Of a stretch of 64,000 nucleotides of DNA, positions 13,662 to 22,279 are shown one piece after another. A program made the position numbers and the translations under genes. This DNA comes from Lachnospiraceae bacterium. Lineage in GTDB: Bacteria; Bacillota; Clostridia; Lachnospirales; Lachnospiraceae. Under the pieces are notes generated by a model, which saw only the letters and a list, made by a program, of their open reading frames with translations, did no database searches and was not told the origin of the DNA. Every line of letters begins with the position of its first letter. Within the stretch, counting starts at the first letter, position 1. The stretch covers positions 1 to 64,000 of the forward strand of contig JAFQLS010000014.1 in NCBI GenBank assembly GCA_017396555.1, read 5' to 3'.

Positions 13662-15332
13662 TTATGATGGTAATTTGAAAGAACTCTTAAGTGAAACTAT
13701 TCTATTAAATACCAGATTATCTTTAGAAGAGTCCTTCATATCAACACAGAAATATCCCTGTCTTACAAACTGGAAGCTTTCTTCACTCTTTGCATCAGCA
13801 AGATTTTCTTCCACATAACCCTTTGTTATTCTCAATGAATTTGGATTGAGATTAAGTTCTCCATCTTCATTTAATTTACCTTTTTCTTCATCAACTATAT
13901 TTTCATATAATCTCATCTCTGCTTCTACAGCATGAGCTGCACTAACCCAATGAATTGTTCCTTTTACTTTTCTTCCTGTAAAACCGCTTCCGCTTCTGGT
14001 CTCCGGATCATAAGTGCAATGTATCTCAGTTACATTTCCGTTCTCGTCCTTAACGAAGCTGTTACATTTAACAAAATACGCATTCATAAGTCTCACTTCA
14101 TTACCTGGGAACATTCTAAAATATTTCTTAGGTGGTTCTTCCATAAAGTCTTCTCTTTCAATATAGATTTCACGACTAAAAGGTACCTTTCTTGTTCCAA
14201 GCTCTTCGTTTTCAGGATTATTCACAACGTCAAAATATTCTACCTGTCCCTCAGGATAGTTATCAATTATTACTTTTACAGGATCAACAATTGCCATCAT
14301 TCTAGGTTTCTTAAGTTTCAAATCTTCTCTAATACAGTATTCAAGCATTGCATAATCAACAGAACTCTGACTCTTAGAGATACCAACCAGCTCTACGAAC
14401 TTCTTGATTGATTCAGGAGTAAATCCTCTTCTTCTGAGAGCCGCAATTGAAACAAGTCTTGGATCATCCCATCCATCTACAATTCCATCCTCTACAAGCT
14501 TTTTGATATATCTCTTACCTGTAACAACATTTGTAAGATAAAGTTTTGCAAATTCAATCTGCTTCGGTGGCTGTTCATATTCAAGTTCTTTTACAACCCA
14601 GTCATACAATGGTCTGTGATCTTCAAACTCTAATGTACAAAGAGAATGTGTTATTCCTTCAATTGCATCCTCAATTGGATGTGCAAAATCATACATAGGG
14701 TAAATGCACCATTCGTCACCTGTTCTATGATGACTAATATGTGCAACTCTGTAAATTACAGGGTCTCTCATATTAATATTAGGCGACGACATATCAATCT
14801 TAGCTCTTAATACCTTAGAACCATCTTCATATTCACCATTCTTCATAGCCTCAAAAAGTGCAAGATTTTCTTCCACACTTCTGTCTCTGTATGGACTATT
14901 CTTACCCGGCTCCTTAAGTGTACCTCTATACTCTCTAATCTCATCAGCTGTTAAATCACATACATAAGCTTTACCCTTCTTGATAAGCTTAACAGCAGCC
15001 TCATACATTTCACCAAAATAATCTGACGCAAAGAAAAGTCTGTCTTCCCAATCTGCACCAAGCCATTTAATATCAGCCTTAATAGACTCAACAAACTCAA
15101 CCTTTTCCTTAGTAGGATTGGTATCGTCAAATCTCATGTTAAATTTACCGTTATATTTCTGAGCTATTCCATAGCTTAAAAGAATAGCCTTTGCATGTCC
15201 TATATGAAGATAACCATTTGGTTCAGGAGGAAATCTTGTCTGCACATGGTCATAATGACCTTCTGCCAAATCCTCATCTATAATCTGCTCAATAAAATTC
15301 TTTGATATTACTTCATTTTCCATGTTATCCAT
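13662..15332 (-). CDS. glnS: Glutaminyl-tRNA synthetase
   Basis: Class I synthetase charging tRNA-Gln with glutamine. The 556-residue length is normal. [18 protein letters not shown] carries the HIGH motif near residue 47. [10 protein letters not shown], the [10 protein letters not shown] region and the [22 protein letters not shown] segment are diagnostic of GlnRS rather than GluRS. The class I KMSKS loop, usually VMSKR in this enzyme, reads [10 protein letters not shown] here; the catalytic Lys is kept but the Met-Ser pair is not. The C-terminal anticodon-binding beta barrels are complete. A good promoter lies at 15360-15388. It heads the glnS-DUF2225-DUF6062 transcript. Confidence 0.96.
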   Translation of the reverse strand: MDNMENEVISKNFIEQIIDEDLAEGHYDHVQTRFPPEPNGYLHIGHAKAILLSYGIAQKYNGKFNMRFDDTNPTKEKVEFVESIKADIKWLGADWEDRLFFASDYFGEMYEAAVKLIKKGKAYVCDLTADEIREYRGTLKEPGKNSPYRDRSVEENLALFEAMKNGEYEDGSKVLRAKIDMSSPNINMRDPVIYRVAHISHHRTGDEWCIYPMYDFAHPIEDAIEGITHSLCTLEFEDHRPLYDWVVKELEYEQPPKQIEFAKLYLTNVVTGKRYIKKLVEDGIVDGWDDPRLVSIAALRRRGFTPESIKKFVELVGISKSQSSVDYAMLEYCIREDLKLKKPRMMAIVDPVKVIIDNYPEGQVEYFDVVNNPENEELGTRKVPFSREIYIEREDFMEEPPKKYFRMFPGNEVRLMNAYFVKCNSFVKDENGNVTEIHCTYDPETRSGSGFTGRKVKGTIHWVSAAHAVEAEMRLYENIVDEEKGKLNEDGELNLNPNSLRITKGYVEENLADAKSEESFQFVRQGYFCVDMKDSSKDNLVFNRIVSLKSSFKLPS

Positions 15333-15359
15333 TTTCTTACTGTCCTTTCAAGTTATTCT

Positions 15360-15393
15360 ACTAATTATATAACATCAAGCCTTATTTTGCAAT
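15360..15393 (-). promoter_or_regulatory. Sigma-A promoter of glnS, with its -35 region inside a repeat remnant
   Basis: On the minus strand TTGCAA, 17 bases and TATAAT lie about 35 bases upstream of the glnS start. The -35 box and part of the spacer fall in the segment that resembles the end of the 62-kb repeat element. Confidence 0.7.
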
Positions 15394-15424
15394 AATCCTA
15401 TGCTGTCTAAAATGTAAATATATA
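15381..15424. repeat. Solo end of a repeat element (second copy at 62297-62339)
   Basis: This stretch shares CTTATTTTGC, AATCCTATGCTGTCT and TAAATATA, in the same order and spacing, with 62297-62339. Only a few substitutions separate them. In both places it lies immediately downstream of the stop codon of a leftward gene. Here only one end of the element is present. Confidence 0.7.
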
Positions 15425-15429
15425 AAATT

Positions 15430-16686
15430 TTACTCTGAAAAGAAGTGCTTTACTAACTCTTCTAAGTATTTCTGGTCCTTTATTCCCATAATTTCCTTTG
15501 CCGAATGCATTCCCCAAATTGGTACTCCTATATCTAATGTACTCATTGGTACCATTGTATCTGCAATAGCTCCAAGTGTACCTCCGCCTCTGCTATCCGA
15601 CTGTTTTGTAAAAATCTGATATTTTATATCGTACTTTTCACACAAACCTTTGATAATTGAAATACTTTTGCCATCATATGCATAAGTACCGGTAGTCTTT
15701 ATTACAATTCCTTCGTTTAATCTTACTTTATTGATATTGTCACTCTTTTCCGGTCTATTCGGATTAACACCATGAGCCACATCAACAGACAACATCATAC
15801 CATCAAAATAGTCATTAATAAGCCTTTCTCTGCTGTAACCAAGACTTAAATATATCTTTTCCATAACCATGGAAAACATTTGTGAACCAGCACCCTGCTT
15901 GGTTGCACTTCCTATTTCTTCATTATCAAACAATACCGAAACATTGATTCCTTCATCCCTATTTCCATTAATAATTCCCTCGATACAAGCTAGTGAAGAT
16001 GTCAGGTTATCAAGTCTTGGTGCAACATAGAATTCTTTATTAAGTCCCGTAATTTCACCACTTTCACATATATATGCATATAACTCATAGCTTAAAATAT
16101 CTTCTCTTGAGACATTTAATTTGGAAGCCAGATATTTTTCAAACCCCTCTTCCTCTGTACCTGTACATAAAACCGGCAACATATCCTTAGCAATAGATAC
16201 CTCTACGCCTTTGTTAACTTCTCTATTCATGTGAATAGCAAGCTCCGGGATGATTCCAATACCTTCACCAGAATCAAATTTCATTGAAACAGGCGTAAAA
16301 ATATCCTCTCCCTTTAAAAATACCTTTCCGGAGATACCAATCGGTCTATTAAACCACGAATGTAGTACCGCTCCACCATAACCCTCCACATTCAATCTTG
16401 TACATCCCTCAGATAACATATCCGGAGATGCTTTTATTTTTAAAGCCGGACTATCTGTATGCGCTGCAGCTATTCTAAGTTTTCCTTCCTTTTCTCCAAC
16501 TGTAAACGCCATAAGGGAGGTATCATATATTTTTACATAATACCGCCCATTCTTTGCAAGTTTCCATTCATCCACTACATTCAATGCTATAAATCCTGCA
16601 TTTTCTAAATAATTCGACACCTCTTCTACTACCATATACGAACAGGTTGCTTTACTAATAAACGAGTTTAATTTTCTTATTGTCAT
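15430..16686 (-). CDS. M18 family aminopeptidase
   Basis: Dinuclear zinc aminopeptidase, cytoplasmic, that removes N-terminal acidic or neutral residues from peptides. The 418-residue protein shows RIAAAHTDSPALKIK with the first metal His-Asp near residue 75 and GGAVLHSWFNRPIG. The VLFDNEEIGSATKQGA segment carries the catalytic Glu pair, and DVAHGVNPNRPEKSD near 305 carries a second metal ligand region. SRGGGTLGAIADTMVPMSTLDIGVPIWGMHSAKE closes the active site. All expected M18 motifs are present. It has its own promoter, divergent from and abutting that of mgtE. Confidence 0.93.
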   Translation of the reverse strand: MTIRKLNSFISKATCSYMVVEEVSNYLENAGFIALNVVDEWKLAKNGRYYVKIYDTSLMAFTVGEKEGKLRIAAAHTDSPALKIKASPDMLSEGCTRLNVEGYGGAVLHSWFNRPIGISGKVFLKGEDIFTPVSMKFDSGEGIGIIPELAIHMNREVNKGVEVSIAKDMLPVLCTGTEEEGFEKYLASKLNVSREDILSYELYAYICESGEITGLNKEFYVAPRLDNLTSSLACIEGIINGNRDEGINVSVLFDNEEIGSATKQGAGSQMFSMVMEKIYLSLGYSRERLINDYFDGMMLSVDVAHGVNPNRPEKSDNINKVRLNEGIVIKTTGTYAYDGKSISIIKGLCEKYDIKYQIFTKQSDSRGGGTLGAIADTMVPMSTLDIGVPIWGMHSAKEIMGIKDQKYLEELVKHFFSE

Positions 16687-16716
16687 AATATCATTTTCCT
16701 TTATTTAATATAAGCA

Positions 16717-16745
16717 ATTGTACCATAAAAACACAGTAAATACAA
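16717..16745 (-). promoter_or_regulatory. Sigma-A promoter of the M18 aminopeptidase gene
   Basis: On the minus strand TTGTAT (complement of 16740-16745), 17 bases and TACAAT (complement of 16717-16722) precede the gene. The -35 box directly abuts the divergent -35 box of mgtE. Confidence 0.65.
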
Positions 16746-16774
16746 TTGACAAATAGAGTTCTTACAGTTATGAT
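16746..16774 (+). promoter_or_regulatory. Sigma-A promoter of mgtE
   Basis: Consensus TTGACA at 16746-16751, a 17-base spacer and TATGAT at 16769-16774. Transcription should start near 16781, giving a leader of about 180 bases before mgtE. Confidence 0.85.
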
Positions 16775-16811
16775 TAAAATTGCAAAATTGTAAAAAAAAG
16801 AGGTGACATTT

Positions 16812-16910
16812 ATGGACACGCAAACCGGCAACGGAGGTAAGCCCCGAGGGAAAAACTGCATAAATTGTTTGAGTGAGCTATATTTGTATCACTTCTTAAT
16901 TTATGCATAA
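16812..16910 (+). CDS. Putative 32-residue leader peptide in the mgtE 5' region
   Basis: An ATG at 16812 with GAGGTG six bases upstream opens a 33-codon frame ending TAA at 16908-16910. The predicted peptide starts MDTQTGNGGKPRGKNCINC and ends ELYLYHFLIYA. It contains a Cys-x2-Cys pair and a hydrophobic, aromatic C-terminus. The frame lies wholly in the mgtE leader and is folded into nested stems. It resembles no leader peptide that I can name. It may be a real regulatory peptide, a small protein, or a chance frame in a structured RNA. Confidence 0.45.
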   Translation: MDTQTGNGGKPRGKNCINCLSELYLYHFLIYA

Positions 16911-16926
16911 ATTTCAGCTTACTTCC
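16833..16926 (+). promoter_or_regulatory. Nested long-range hairpin in the mgtE leader (possible cis-regulatory RNA)
   Basis: Three nested complementary segments are visible. GGAGGTAAGC (16833-16842) pairs with GCTTACTTCC (16917-16926), with one G-U. TGCATAAATT (16857-16866) pairs perfectly with AATTTATGCA (16898-16907). AGTGA (16872-16876) pairs with TCACT (16889-16893). No T-run follows, so it is not a simple terminator. It does not match the M-box magnesium riboswitch core. The mgtE ribosome site, AAAGGAG, lies about 25 bases beyond. Confidence 0.55.
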
Positions 16927-16963
16927 ACTTAAAAATATACTATAACCGAAAGGAGTTTTTTAC

Positions 16964-18316
16964 GTGGAAGAAAAAAACACACTCAGAGATTCTATCCTTA
17001 AGCTATTAGAAAATAAAAGTTATTCATCGCTTAAGGATATTCTAAATACTATGAATGCTGCCGACATCTCTGTTTTATTTGAAGAACTTCCTTCCGACAG
17101 ATTACCGATATTATTTAGACTTCTATCCAAAGAAGTTGCAGCCGATACATTTGTCGAAATGGAATCAGATACACAGGAAATATTGATACACGGATTCAGC
17201 GATAACGAACTGCGTGAAATTATAGACGAATTATATTTAGATGATGCGGTTGATATTGTAGAAGAAATGCCTGCAAATGTAGTGAAAAGAATTCTTCTTA
17301 ACACCGATCCAAACACAAGAAAGCAGATAAATGAACTTCTTAAATATCCTGATGACAGTGCCGGAAGCCTTATGACTATTGAATACGTTAGTCTCAGAAC
17401 TAATATGACTGTCAAGGATGCAATTAAAAGAATTCAAAGAACAGGTATCGACAAGGAAACTATTTATACCTGTTATGTTACTACTGATGACCGCAAATTA
17501 TTAGGTATTGTTACAGCTAAGTCTCTTTTGCTTTCAGATGAAGACACTCCGGTAACTGATATTATGGAAACTAACATTATCACCGCCAAAACTTTGGATG
17601 ATAAGGAAGATGTTGCTAATAAATTCAATAAATATGACCTTATTGCTCTTCCTGTAGTTGACGATGAAAGCAGACTTGTTGGTATTGTTACTTTTGATGA
17701 TGCTATCGACGTTCTTCAGGATGAGGCTACAGAGGATATTGAAAAAATGGCTGCTATTATGCCTACGGACAAGCCATATTTTAGAGCTAATATTTTTGAA
17801 ACATACAAGTCGCGTATCCCTTGGTTATTATTACTGATGGTATCAGCAACCTTTACCGGCAAAATTATTTCATCATTTGAAGACGCTCTTGCAACACAAA
17901 TTGTGTTGACTGCCTTTATTCCAATGCTTATGGATACCGGCGGAAATTCCGGCGGACAGGCTTCAGTTACAATCATCAGAGGATTATCACTTGGAGATAT
18001 AGAATTTAGAGATATTTTCAAAGTAATCTGGAAAGAGCTTAGAGTTGCAACACTTTGCGGACTTACACTTGCGATATGCAACTTTGTAAAAATTATTTTT
18101 TTCGATGGAATATCCACAGAAATTGCATTTGTTATATGTATAACACTTTTACTTACAGTTATAATAGCTAAGCTTATAGGTTGTACTTTGCCTATATTTG
18201 CCCAAAAATTAAAATTCGACCCGGCAGTTATGGCCAGCCCATTTATAACAACAATTGTAGATGCAATATCTCTAATTATTTACTTTAAAATTGCATCTGT
18301 TATGTTAGGATTATAA
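16964..18316 (+). CDS. mgtE: Magnesium transporter MgtE
   Basis: Dimeric Mg2+ channel of the cytoplasmic membrane. The 450-residue protein starts at GTG 16964 with AAAGGAG upstream. Residues 1-130 form the helical MgtE N domain, with repeats such as ADISVLFEELPSDRLPILFRLL. Residues 135-255 hold two CBS domains (DSAGSLMTIEYVSL, VTDIMETNIITA, ALPVVDDESRLVGIVTFDD). The last 180 residues have five membrane helices with the selectivity motif MDTGGNSGGQASVTIIRG. It is complete. The N and CBS domains gate the pore by sensing cytoplasmic Mg2+. The DHH phosphoesterase gene follows after 16 bases. Confidence 0.97.
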   Translation: MEEKNTLRDSILKLLENKSYSSLKDILNTMNAADISVLFEELPSDRLPILFRLLSKEVAADTFVEMESDTQEILIHGFSDNELREIIDELYLDDAVDIVEEMPANVVKRILLNTDPNTRKQINELLKYPDDSAGSLMTIEYVSLRTNMTVKDAIKRIQRTGIDKETIYTCYVTTDDRKLLGIVTAKSLLLSDEDTPVTDIMETNIITAKTLDDKEDVANKFNKYDLIALPVVDDESRLVGIVTFDDAIDVLQDEATEDIEKMAAIMPTDKPYFRANIFETYKSRIPWLLLLMVSATFTGKIISSFEDALATQIVLTAFIPMLMDTGGNSGGQASVTIIRGLSLGDIEFRDIFKVIWKELRVATLCGLTLAICNFVKIIFFDGISTEIAFVICITLLLTVIIAKLIGCTLPIFAQKLKFDPAVMASPFITTIVDAISLIIYFKIASVMLGL

Positions 18317-18332
18317 AATACGGAGGATACTT

Positions 18333-19307
18333 ATGAAAGACTCAAACCAGCTAATTGAATTGTTAAAAGGACATAAGGTTTATTTACAAACTCATAACTT
18401 CCCTGATCCGGATGCTCTGGCAAGTGCATTTGGGCTTCAGAATTTCCTTAAATATTATGGTATTAATTCGCTCATTTGTTATGATGGCAAGATTGAAAAG
18501 GTGAGTACAAAAAAAATGCTTACTGCCTTTGGTATTGAAGCTTTTCCAAAAGATGAAATTACAGACATGACATCTGATGACTACATTATTACTGTAGATG
18601 GTCAAAAGCATAATGCGAATTTTACTGATTTACCAGGTGATGAAGTTGCATGTATAGACCATCACCCTACTTTTATAGAATGTGAATATAAATATTCTGA
18701 CATAAGAATTACAGGTGCATGCGCTTCTATTGTTACTGAATATTATATAAATGCAGGAGTTCCGTTAGACACTAATACTGCAACAGCACTTTTATACGGA
18801 CTAAAAATGGATACTGCATCATTTGAAAGAGGTGTTACTGACTTTGACATAGATATTTTCAAATATCTACATAATATTTGTGACAAGGAACTCTTAAAAA
18901 CAGTTCATAATAATTCAATGGAGCTTGATGACCTTAAGGCATATGGTGCTGCCATAGAAAATATACGTGTATATGATAACTTTGGTTTTGTATATATTCC
19001 ATTTGACTGTAACGATGCATTAGTTGCTATGATATCAGATTTTATTCTGGCACTTGATGTAGTTGAAGTCTCAGTTGTATATGCAACAAGGGACGGCGGA
19101 CTTAAATTCTCTGTCAGAAGCGAACAATCCTCACTTCATGCCGGAAAACTAATTTCAAATGCTTTAAGTGATTACGGAAATGGCGGTGGGCATGCTTCCA
19201 TGAGTGGTGGTGTCATTCCTGCTGATAATATGGATAAGCTTGGTAAATACAGAGATTTAACAATACAGAATCTTTTCCTTAAAAACATTGAAAATGCAAC
19301 AAAATAA
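18333..19307 (+). CDS. DHH/DHHA1 family phosphoesterase (NrnA-like)
   Basis: The 324-residue cytoplasmic protein has the DHH phosphodiesterase motifs: THNFPDPDALASAFGL near residue 20 (motif I), TVDGQK near 90 (motif II), CIDHHPTF near 109 (the DHH motif) and GLKMDTASFERG near 150. A DHHA1-type domain closes with YGNGGGHASMSGGVI, the substrate-binding GGGH motif. NrnA-type enzymes degrade nano-RNA or pAp and some hydrolyse cyclic dinucleotides; the substrate cannot be fixed here. The start at 18333 has ACGGAGGATACTT upstream, 16 bases after mgtE, so the two are co-transcribed. Confidence 0.9.
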   Translation: MKDSNQLIELLKGHKVYLQTHNFPDPDALASAFGLQNFLKYYGINSLICYDGKIEKVSTKKMLTAFGIEAFPKDEITDMTSDDYIITVDGQKHNANFTDLPGDEVACIDHHPTFIECEYKYSDIRITGACASIVTEYYINAGVPLDTNTATALLYGLKMDTASFERGVTDFDIDIFKYLHNICDKELLKTVHNNSMELDDLKAYGAAIENIRVYDNFGFVYIPFDCNDALVAMISDFILALDVVEVSVVYATRDGGLKFSVRSEQSSLHAGKLISNALSDYGNGGGHASMSGGVIPADNMDKLGKYRDLTIQNLFLKNIENATK

Positions 19308-19315
19308 TATTAACA

Positions 19316-19357
19316 AAAAATCGGTGGTAATTATAACAGTACCACCGATTTCCTTAT
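19316..19357. terminator. Bidirectional terminator between the DHH gene and degV
   Basis: The stem ATCGGTGGTA / TACCACCGAT (19320-19349) has a run of six A residues on its left side, which gives T-run on the minus strand for the DegV gene. On its right it has TTCCTTATTTT for the plus strand. The two genes converge on it. Confidence 0.9.
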
Positions 19358-19367
19358 TTTATTTATA

Positions 19368-20252
19368 TTAGTTAATTCTTTCTTTTCCCTTGAAGAACAA
19401 TGCTACTGTACCAGGACCTGTATGGCTACCAATTGTAGTACCTATGTCACTGATAACAACTTCTTTTACATTAGGAAACTTCTCTTTAATTAAACTTGCA
19501 ACCGCCTGTGCATCCTCTAAACAGGCTGAATTAGAGATGAAACATTTTCCACTATATTCAGTACCATTTTCAGCCAGATTCTCCATCTTAGCTACTAATT
19601 CCTTGATAGCTTTTTTCTTAGTTCTAACCTTATCACGAGACAAAAGCTTACCTTCAACATTTACTTCGATGATAGGACAGATATTAAGTGCTGTACCAAA
19701 CACTCCTGCTGCTTTAGATACTCTTCCGCCTCTAACCAAATAAGTAAGGTCAGTTGTTAATACCCACGCATGATAATAAAGCTTATTCTGTTCAATCCAT
19801 TCATTAAGTTCATCTATATTCTTACCTGCATCCCTTAAATCAGCAAGTTCATCCATAAGCAAACCAAAACCTGAAGAAGCATTAAGTGAATCTACAACAT
19901 AAATCTTACGCTCAGGATATTTTTCTTCCAAATCACTCTTTGCAATCATTGCTGAATTGTACGAACCTGATATTCCACTCGAAAGACAAACATGTAAAAT
20001 ATCATATCCTTCATCAAGAAACTTACCAAAATAATTAATATATTCATCGGCATTAACCTGAGATGTCTTTGTCATAGCGCCCTGTTCCATTTTCTTATAG
20101 AACTCTTCAAATGACATCGATTTACCCAAATCATCACTATATTCTACTCCATCAACTTCATAATGAAAACAAACATAATTAATATTTCTTTCATTAAAAA
20201 ATTCTTCCGACATATCTGCTGTAGAACAGCAACTTAAAATATACTTGCTCAT
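19368..20252 (-). CDS. DegV family fatty-acid-binding protein
   Basis: DegV proteins bind fatty acids and, with FakA, act as the FakB subunit that presents exogenous fatty acid for phosphorylation. The 294-residue protein has the family pattern: CCSTADMS at the N-terminus, MTKTSQVNADEYINYF near residue 60, the CLSSGISGSYNSAMIA motif near 90, VVDSLNASSGFGLL near 117, LTYLVRGGRVSKAAGVFGTALNICPI near 165, and IGTTIGSHTGPGTVALFF at the end. Which fatty acid it binds is unknown; no fakA gene is in the window. It has its own promoter and a shared terminator. Confidence 0.93.
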   Translation of the reverse strand: MSKYILSCCSTADMSEEFFNERNINYVCFHYEVDGVEYSDDLGKSMSFEEFYKKMEQGAMTKTSQVNADEYINYFGKFLDEGYDILHVCLSSGISGSYNSAMIAKSDLEEKYPERKIYVVDSLNASSGFGLLMDELADLRDAGKNIDELNEWIEQNKLYYHAWVLTTDLTYLVRGGRVSKAAGVFGTALNICPIIEVNVEGKLLSRDKVRTKKKAIKELVAKMENLAENGTEYSGKCFISNSACLEDAQAVASLIKEKFPNVKEVVISDIGTTIGSHTGPGTVALFFKGKERIN

Positions 20253-20322
20253 AATCTCTCCTTGTAACTTGTTATGTTATATCTTGACTTTATCATTTAG
20301 TTTTTAAAACTACATCAAATGA

Positions 20323-20351
20323 ATTATACTAGATAATTCAAGTATATTCAA
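20323..20351 (-). promoter_or_regulatory. Sigma-A promoter of degV
   Basis: On the minus strand TTGAAT (complement of 20346-20351), 17 bases and a consensus TATAAT (complement of 20323-20328) lie about 70 bases upstream of the DegV start. Confidence 0.65.
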
Positions 20352-20404
20352 CCATATTTTAAAAAATTTCTTAAATTTTTTTAAATATTTTTACAAACAA
20401 AAAA

Positions 20405-20476
20405 AGCTGATGACGGGAATTGAACCCGTGACCCCTTCCTTACCAAGGAAGTGCTCTACCTCTGAGCCACATCAGC
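20405..20476 (-). tRNA. tRNA-Thr (anticodon GGU)
   Basis: Reading the minus strand, a GCTGATG acceptor arm pairs with CATCAGC at the 3' end, the D arm is GCTC-GAGC, the anticodon stem CTTCC/GGAAG holds a TTGGTAA loop with anticodon GGT, and the T arm carries GGTTCAATTC. The discriminator is U and CCA is not encoded. It lies 12 bases downstream of sigH on the same strand. Confidence 0.97.
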
Positions 20477-20488
20477 TTATGCTTAATA

Positions 20489-21085
20489 TTACAATTTTGC
20501 AATAATATTATTAACTTTGCTTCGTATTCTCTGTAATGCATTATCTATGGCCTTTGGTTTCTTGTCCATTCGTTCAGCAATTTCCATATATCCGGCGCCT
20601 TCAATATACATTCTCAGAACCTCAAGCTCGAACTTACTTAGTTCTCTCTCAAGGTAGTATTCTATCATACTGACATTCTCTTTGTCAATTATTAATTCCT
20701 CCGGACTACGCTCACTCTGACCTGAAACTGAATGTATATTTTCTTCCTCTTCAAGACCTGAAAACGATATATAGCTGTTAAGAGGTGTATGCTTTTTTCT
20801 ATTCGAAGCATTTACCGCTGTATATATCTGTCTGCTTATACACACAGAGGCAAAACTGGCAAAGCTGGCTTCCTTGTCCATCTCATAATCTCTGATTGCC
20901 TTGTATAGTCCAATCATTCCCTCCTGAATAAGGTCATCATTTTCGCCACCAATCAAGAACATTGTTCTTGCTTTGATTCTGACTATATTCTTATACTTAT
21001 TTAACATATAGTCCATAGCCTTATTATCGCCATCTCTTATCAATTCTATTATTTTTTCGTCAGCCATCTGGCTGTATTTAACCAT
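20489..21085 (-). CDS. sigH: RNA polymerase sigma-H factor
   Basis: Sigma factor of the Spo0H/SigH type, which directs early stationary-phase and sporulation transcription in Bacillus and Clostridia. The 198-residue protein has sigma region 2 (DYMLNKYKNIVRIKARTMFLIGGENDDLIQEGMIGLYKAI, then DKEASFASFASVCISRQIYTAV) and KKHTPLNSYISFSG. Region 4 is at the C-terminus (LSKFELEVLRMYIEGAGYMEIAERM, KPKAIDNALQRIRSKV). The LIGGENDD and HTPLNSY segments are characteristic of SigH rather than ECF factors. The position after rlmB matches the usual gene order. The ribosome site is GAGGAGAAAATC. Confidence 0.95.
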   Translation of the reverse strand: MVKYSQMADEKIIELIRDGDNKAMDYMLNKYKNIVRIKARTMFLIGGENDDLIQEGMIGLYKAIRDYEMDKEASFASFASVCISRQIYTAVNASNRKKHTPLNSYISFSGLEEEENIHSVSGQSERSPEELIIDKENVSMIEYYLERELSKFELEVLRMYIEGAGYMEIAERMDKKPKAIDNALQRIRSKVNNIIAKL

Positions 21086-21095
21086 GATTTTCTCC

Positions 21096-21836
21096 TCAAC
21101 TCATTCTTTGTCTTACAATTTCATATGCAAGTACACCTGCTGCAACTGATGCATTAAGAGAATCTATATTCCCCTTCATTGGAATTGACGCTATAAAATC
21201 GCATTTTTCCTTTACTAATCTGCTAACACCTTCACCTTCATTTCCAACAACAAGCCCTATTGAGCCTTTGAGATCCAGATTGTACATAACCTCTCCACCC
21301 ATATCGGCACATACAAACCACATTCCTCTTTCCTTTAGTTCTTCTATTGTATTAGAGATATTTGTCACCTTGACAACGGGTGTGTAATTAAGTGCGCCTG
21401 CCGAGGTTCGTGCTACTGTTGCCGTAAGCCCCACTGCCCTTCTCTTAGGTATAATTACTCCATGTGCGCCTGCAAGGTTAGCTGTTCTAATTATTGCACC
21501 AAGATTATGCGGATCCTCAATATTGTCAAGAATAATTACAAATGGAGCCTCTCCCTTTTCCTCAGCAATCTTAAATACATCTTCAATTTCTGCATATTCG
21601 TAAGCTGCTGCATATGCAATAACACCTTGATGTTTTTTTGTAGCAGACATAGAATCAAGACGTTCTTTAGACACATAGTTAATTATGGTATCACGTTTTT
21701 TAGCTTCTCTTATAATTGTACTAACAGGACCATCATGACAGCCATCAAGCACAAATAATTTATCTATAGTTTTCCCTGCTCTAAATGCTTCAATTATCGC
21801 ATTTCTGCCTTCTATGGTAAATTCCTCGTATCTCAC
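21096..21836 (-). CDS. rlmB: 23S rRNA 2'-O-methyltransferase RlmB (TrmH/SpoU family)
   Basis: SPOUT methyltransferase that methylates a G residue in domain V of 23S rRNA, using S-adenosylmethionine. The 246-residue protein has an N-terminal substrate-binding domain (GRNAIIEAFRAGKTIDKLFV). The knotted catalytic domain has ILDNIEDPHNLGAIIRTANLAGAHG (motif 1, near residue 107), GLVVGNEGEGVSRL (motif 2, near 195) and IPMKGNIDSLNASVAAGVLAYE (motif 3). It begins at a GTG that overlaps the TAG of mrnC by one base. Confidence 0.94.
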   Translation of the reverse strand: MRYEEFTIEGRNAIIEAFRAGKTIDKLFVLDGCHDGPVSTIIREAKKRDTIINYVSKERLDSMSATKKHQGVIAYAAAYEYAEIEDVFKIAEEKGEAPFVIILDNIEDPHNLGAIIRTANLAGAHGVIIPKRRAVGLTATVARTSAGALNYTPVVKVTNISNTIEELKERGMWFVCADMGGEVMYNLDLKGSIGLVVGNEGEGVSRLVKEKCDFIASIPMKGNIDSLNASVAAGVLAYEIVRQRMS

Positions 21837-22279
21837 TACCTTACATCCTTTCCGATTTTACTAAGTCCCATTTGTATAAGTTCAATCATTCTATCTGACT
21901 GCTTTGTAATATACAGATGACCCATTAATGCTTCAAATCCTGTTGCAGATCTATAATCTGACATAGTTGCATTTTTAGCCATTGTAGCAGACTTGGCATT
22001 TCTGCCTCTTTTGTATACCTTCATCTCTTCTTCTGTCAGGTCTTCTGACAATGCCTTTATCATTTCTGCCTGAGTAGCAGCCTTAACAAGACTACTGCTC
22101 ATTTTATGAAGGTTCTTAGCAGAGGTATTCGCTTTGCCAACTACCAGTGTCCTAATTATCAATTCATAAATTCCATCCCCAATATACGCAAGTGTAAGCG
22201 GCGAATAATTATGAATATCTATATCCTGCAAATTAGTTTTATTTTGAATTATATCAAAAATATCTAGGCTCTCTCCCAT
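21836..22279 (-). CDS. mrnC: Mini-ribonuclease III
   Basis: RNase III-like enzyme without a double-stranded RNA binding domain, which matures 23S rRNA in Firmicutes. The 147-residue length fits. The catalytic region reads SPLTLAYIGDGIYELIIR with the active-site Asp near residue 33, and the second acidic site is in YRSATGFEALMGHLYI near residue 112. KRGRNAKSATMAKNATMSDYRSAT is typical. It overlaps the end of cysS by 16 bases and the start of rlmB by one base, indicating tight translational coupling. Confidence 0.94.
   Translation of the reverse strand: MGESLDIFDIIQNKTNLQDIDIHNYSPLTLAYIGDGIYELIIRTLVVGKANTSAKNLHKMSSSLVKAATQAEMIKALSEDLTEEEMKVYKRGRNAKSATMAKNATMSDYRSATGFEALMGHLYITKQSDRMIELIQMGLSKIGKDVR

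Noticed and set aside
13600..15430. T-box leader for glnS (also considered for argS, cysS, gltX and leuA)
   Set aside because: The upstream gaps are about 100 bases or less, or are occupied by plain promoters, and no T-box bulge sequence or antiterminator is present.
16781..16963. M-box (Mg2+) riboswitch ahead of mgtE
   Set aside because: The conserved M-box core and its order of stems are absent; only a GAGGTGA shared stretch, which is better explained as a ribosome site for the small leader frame.
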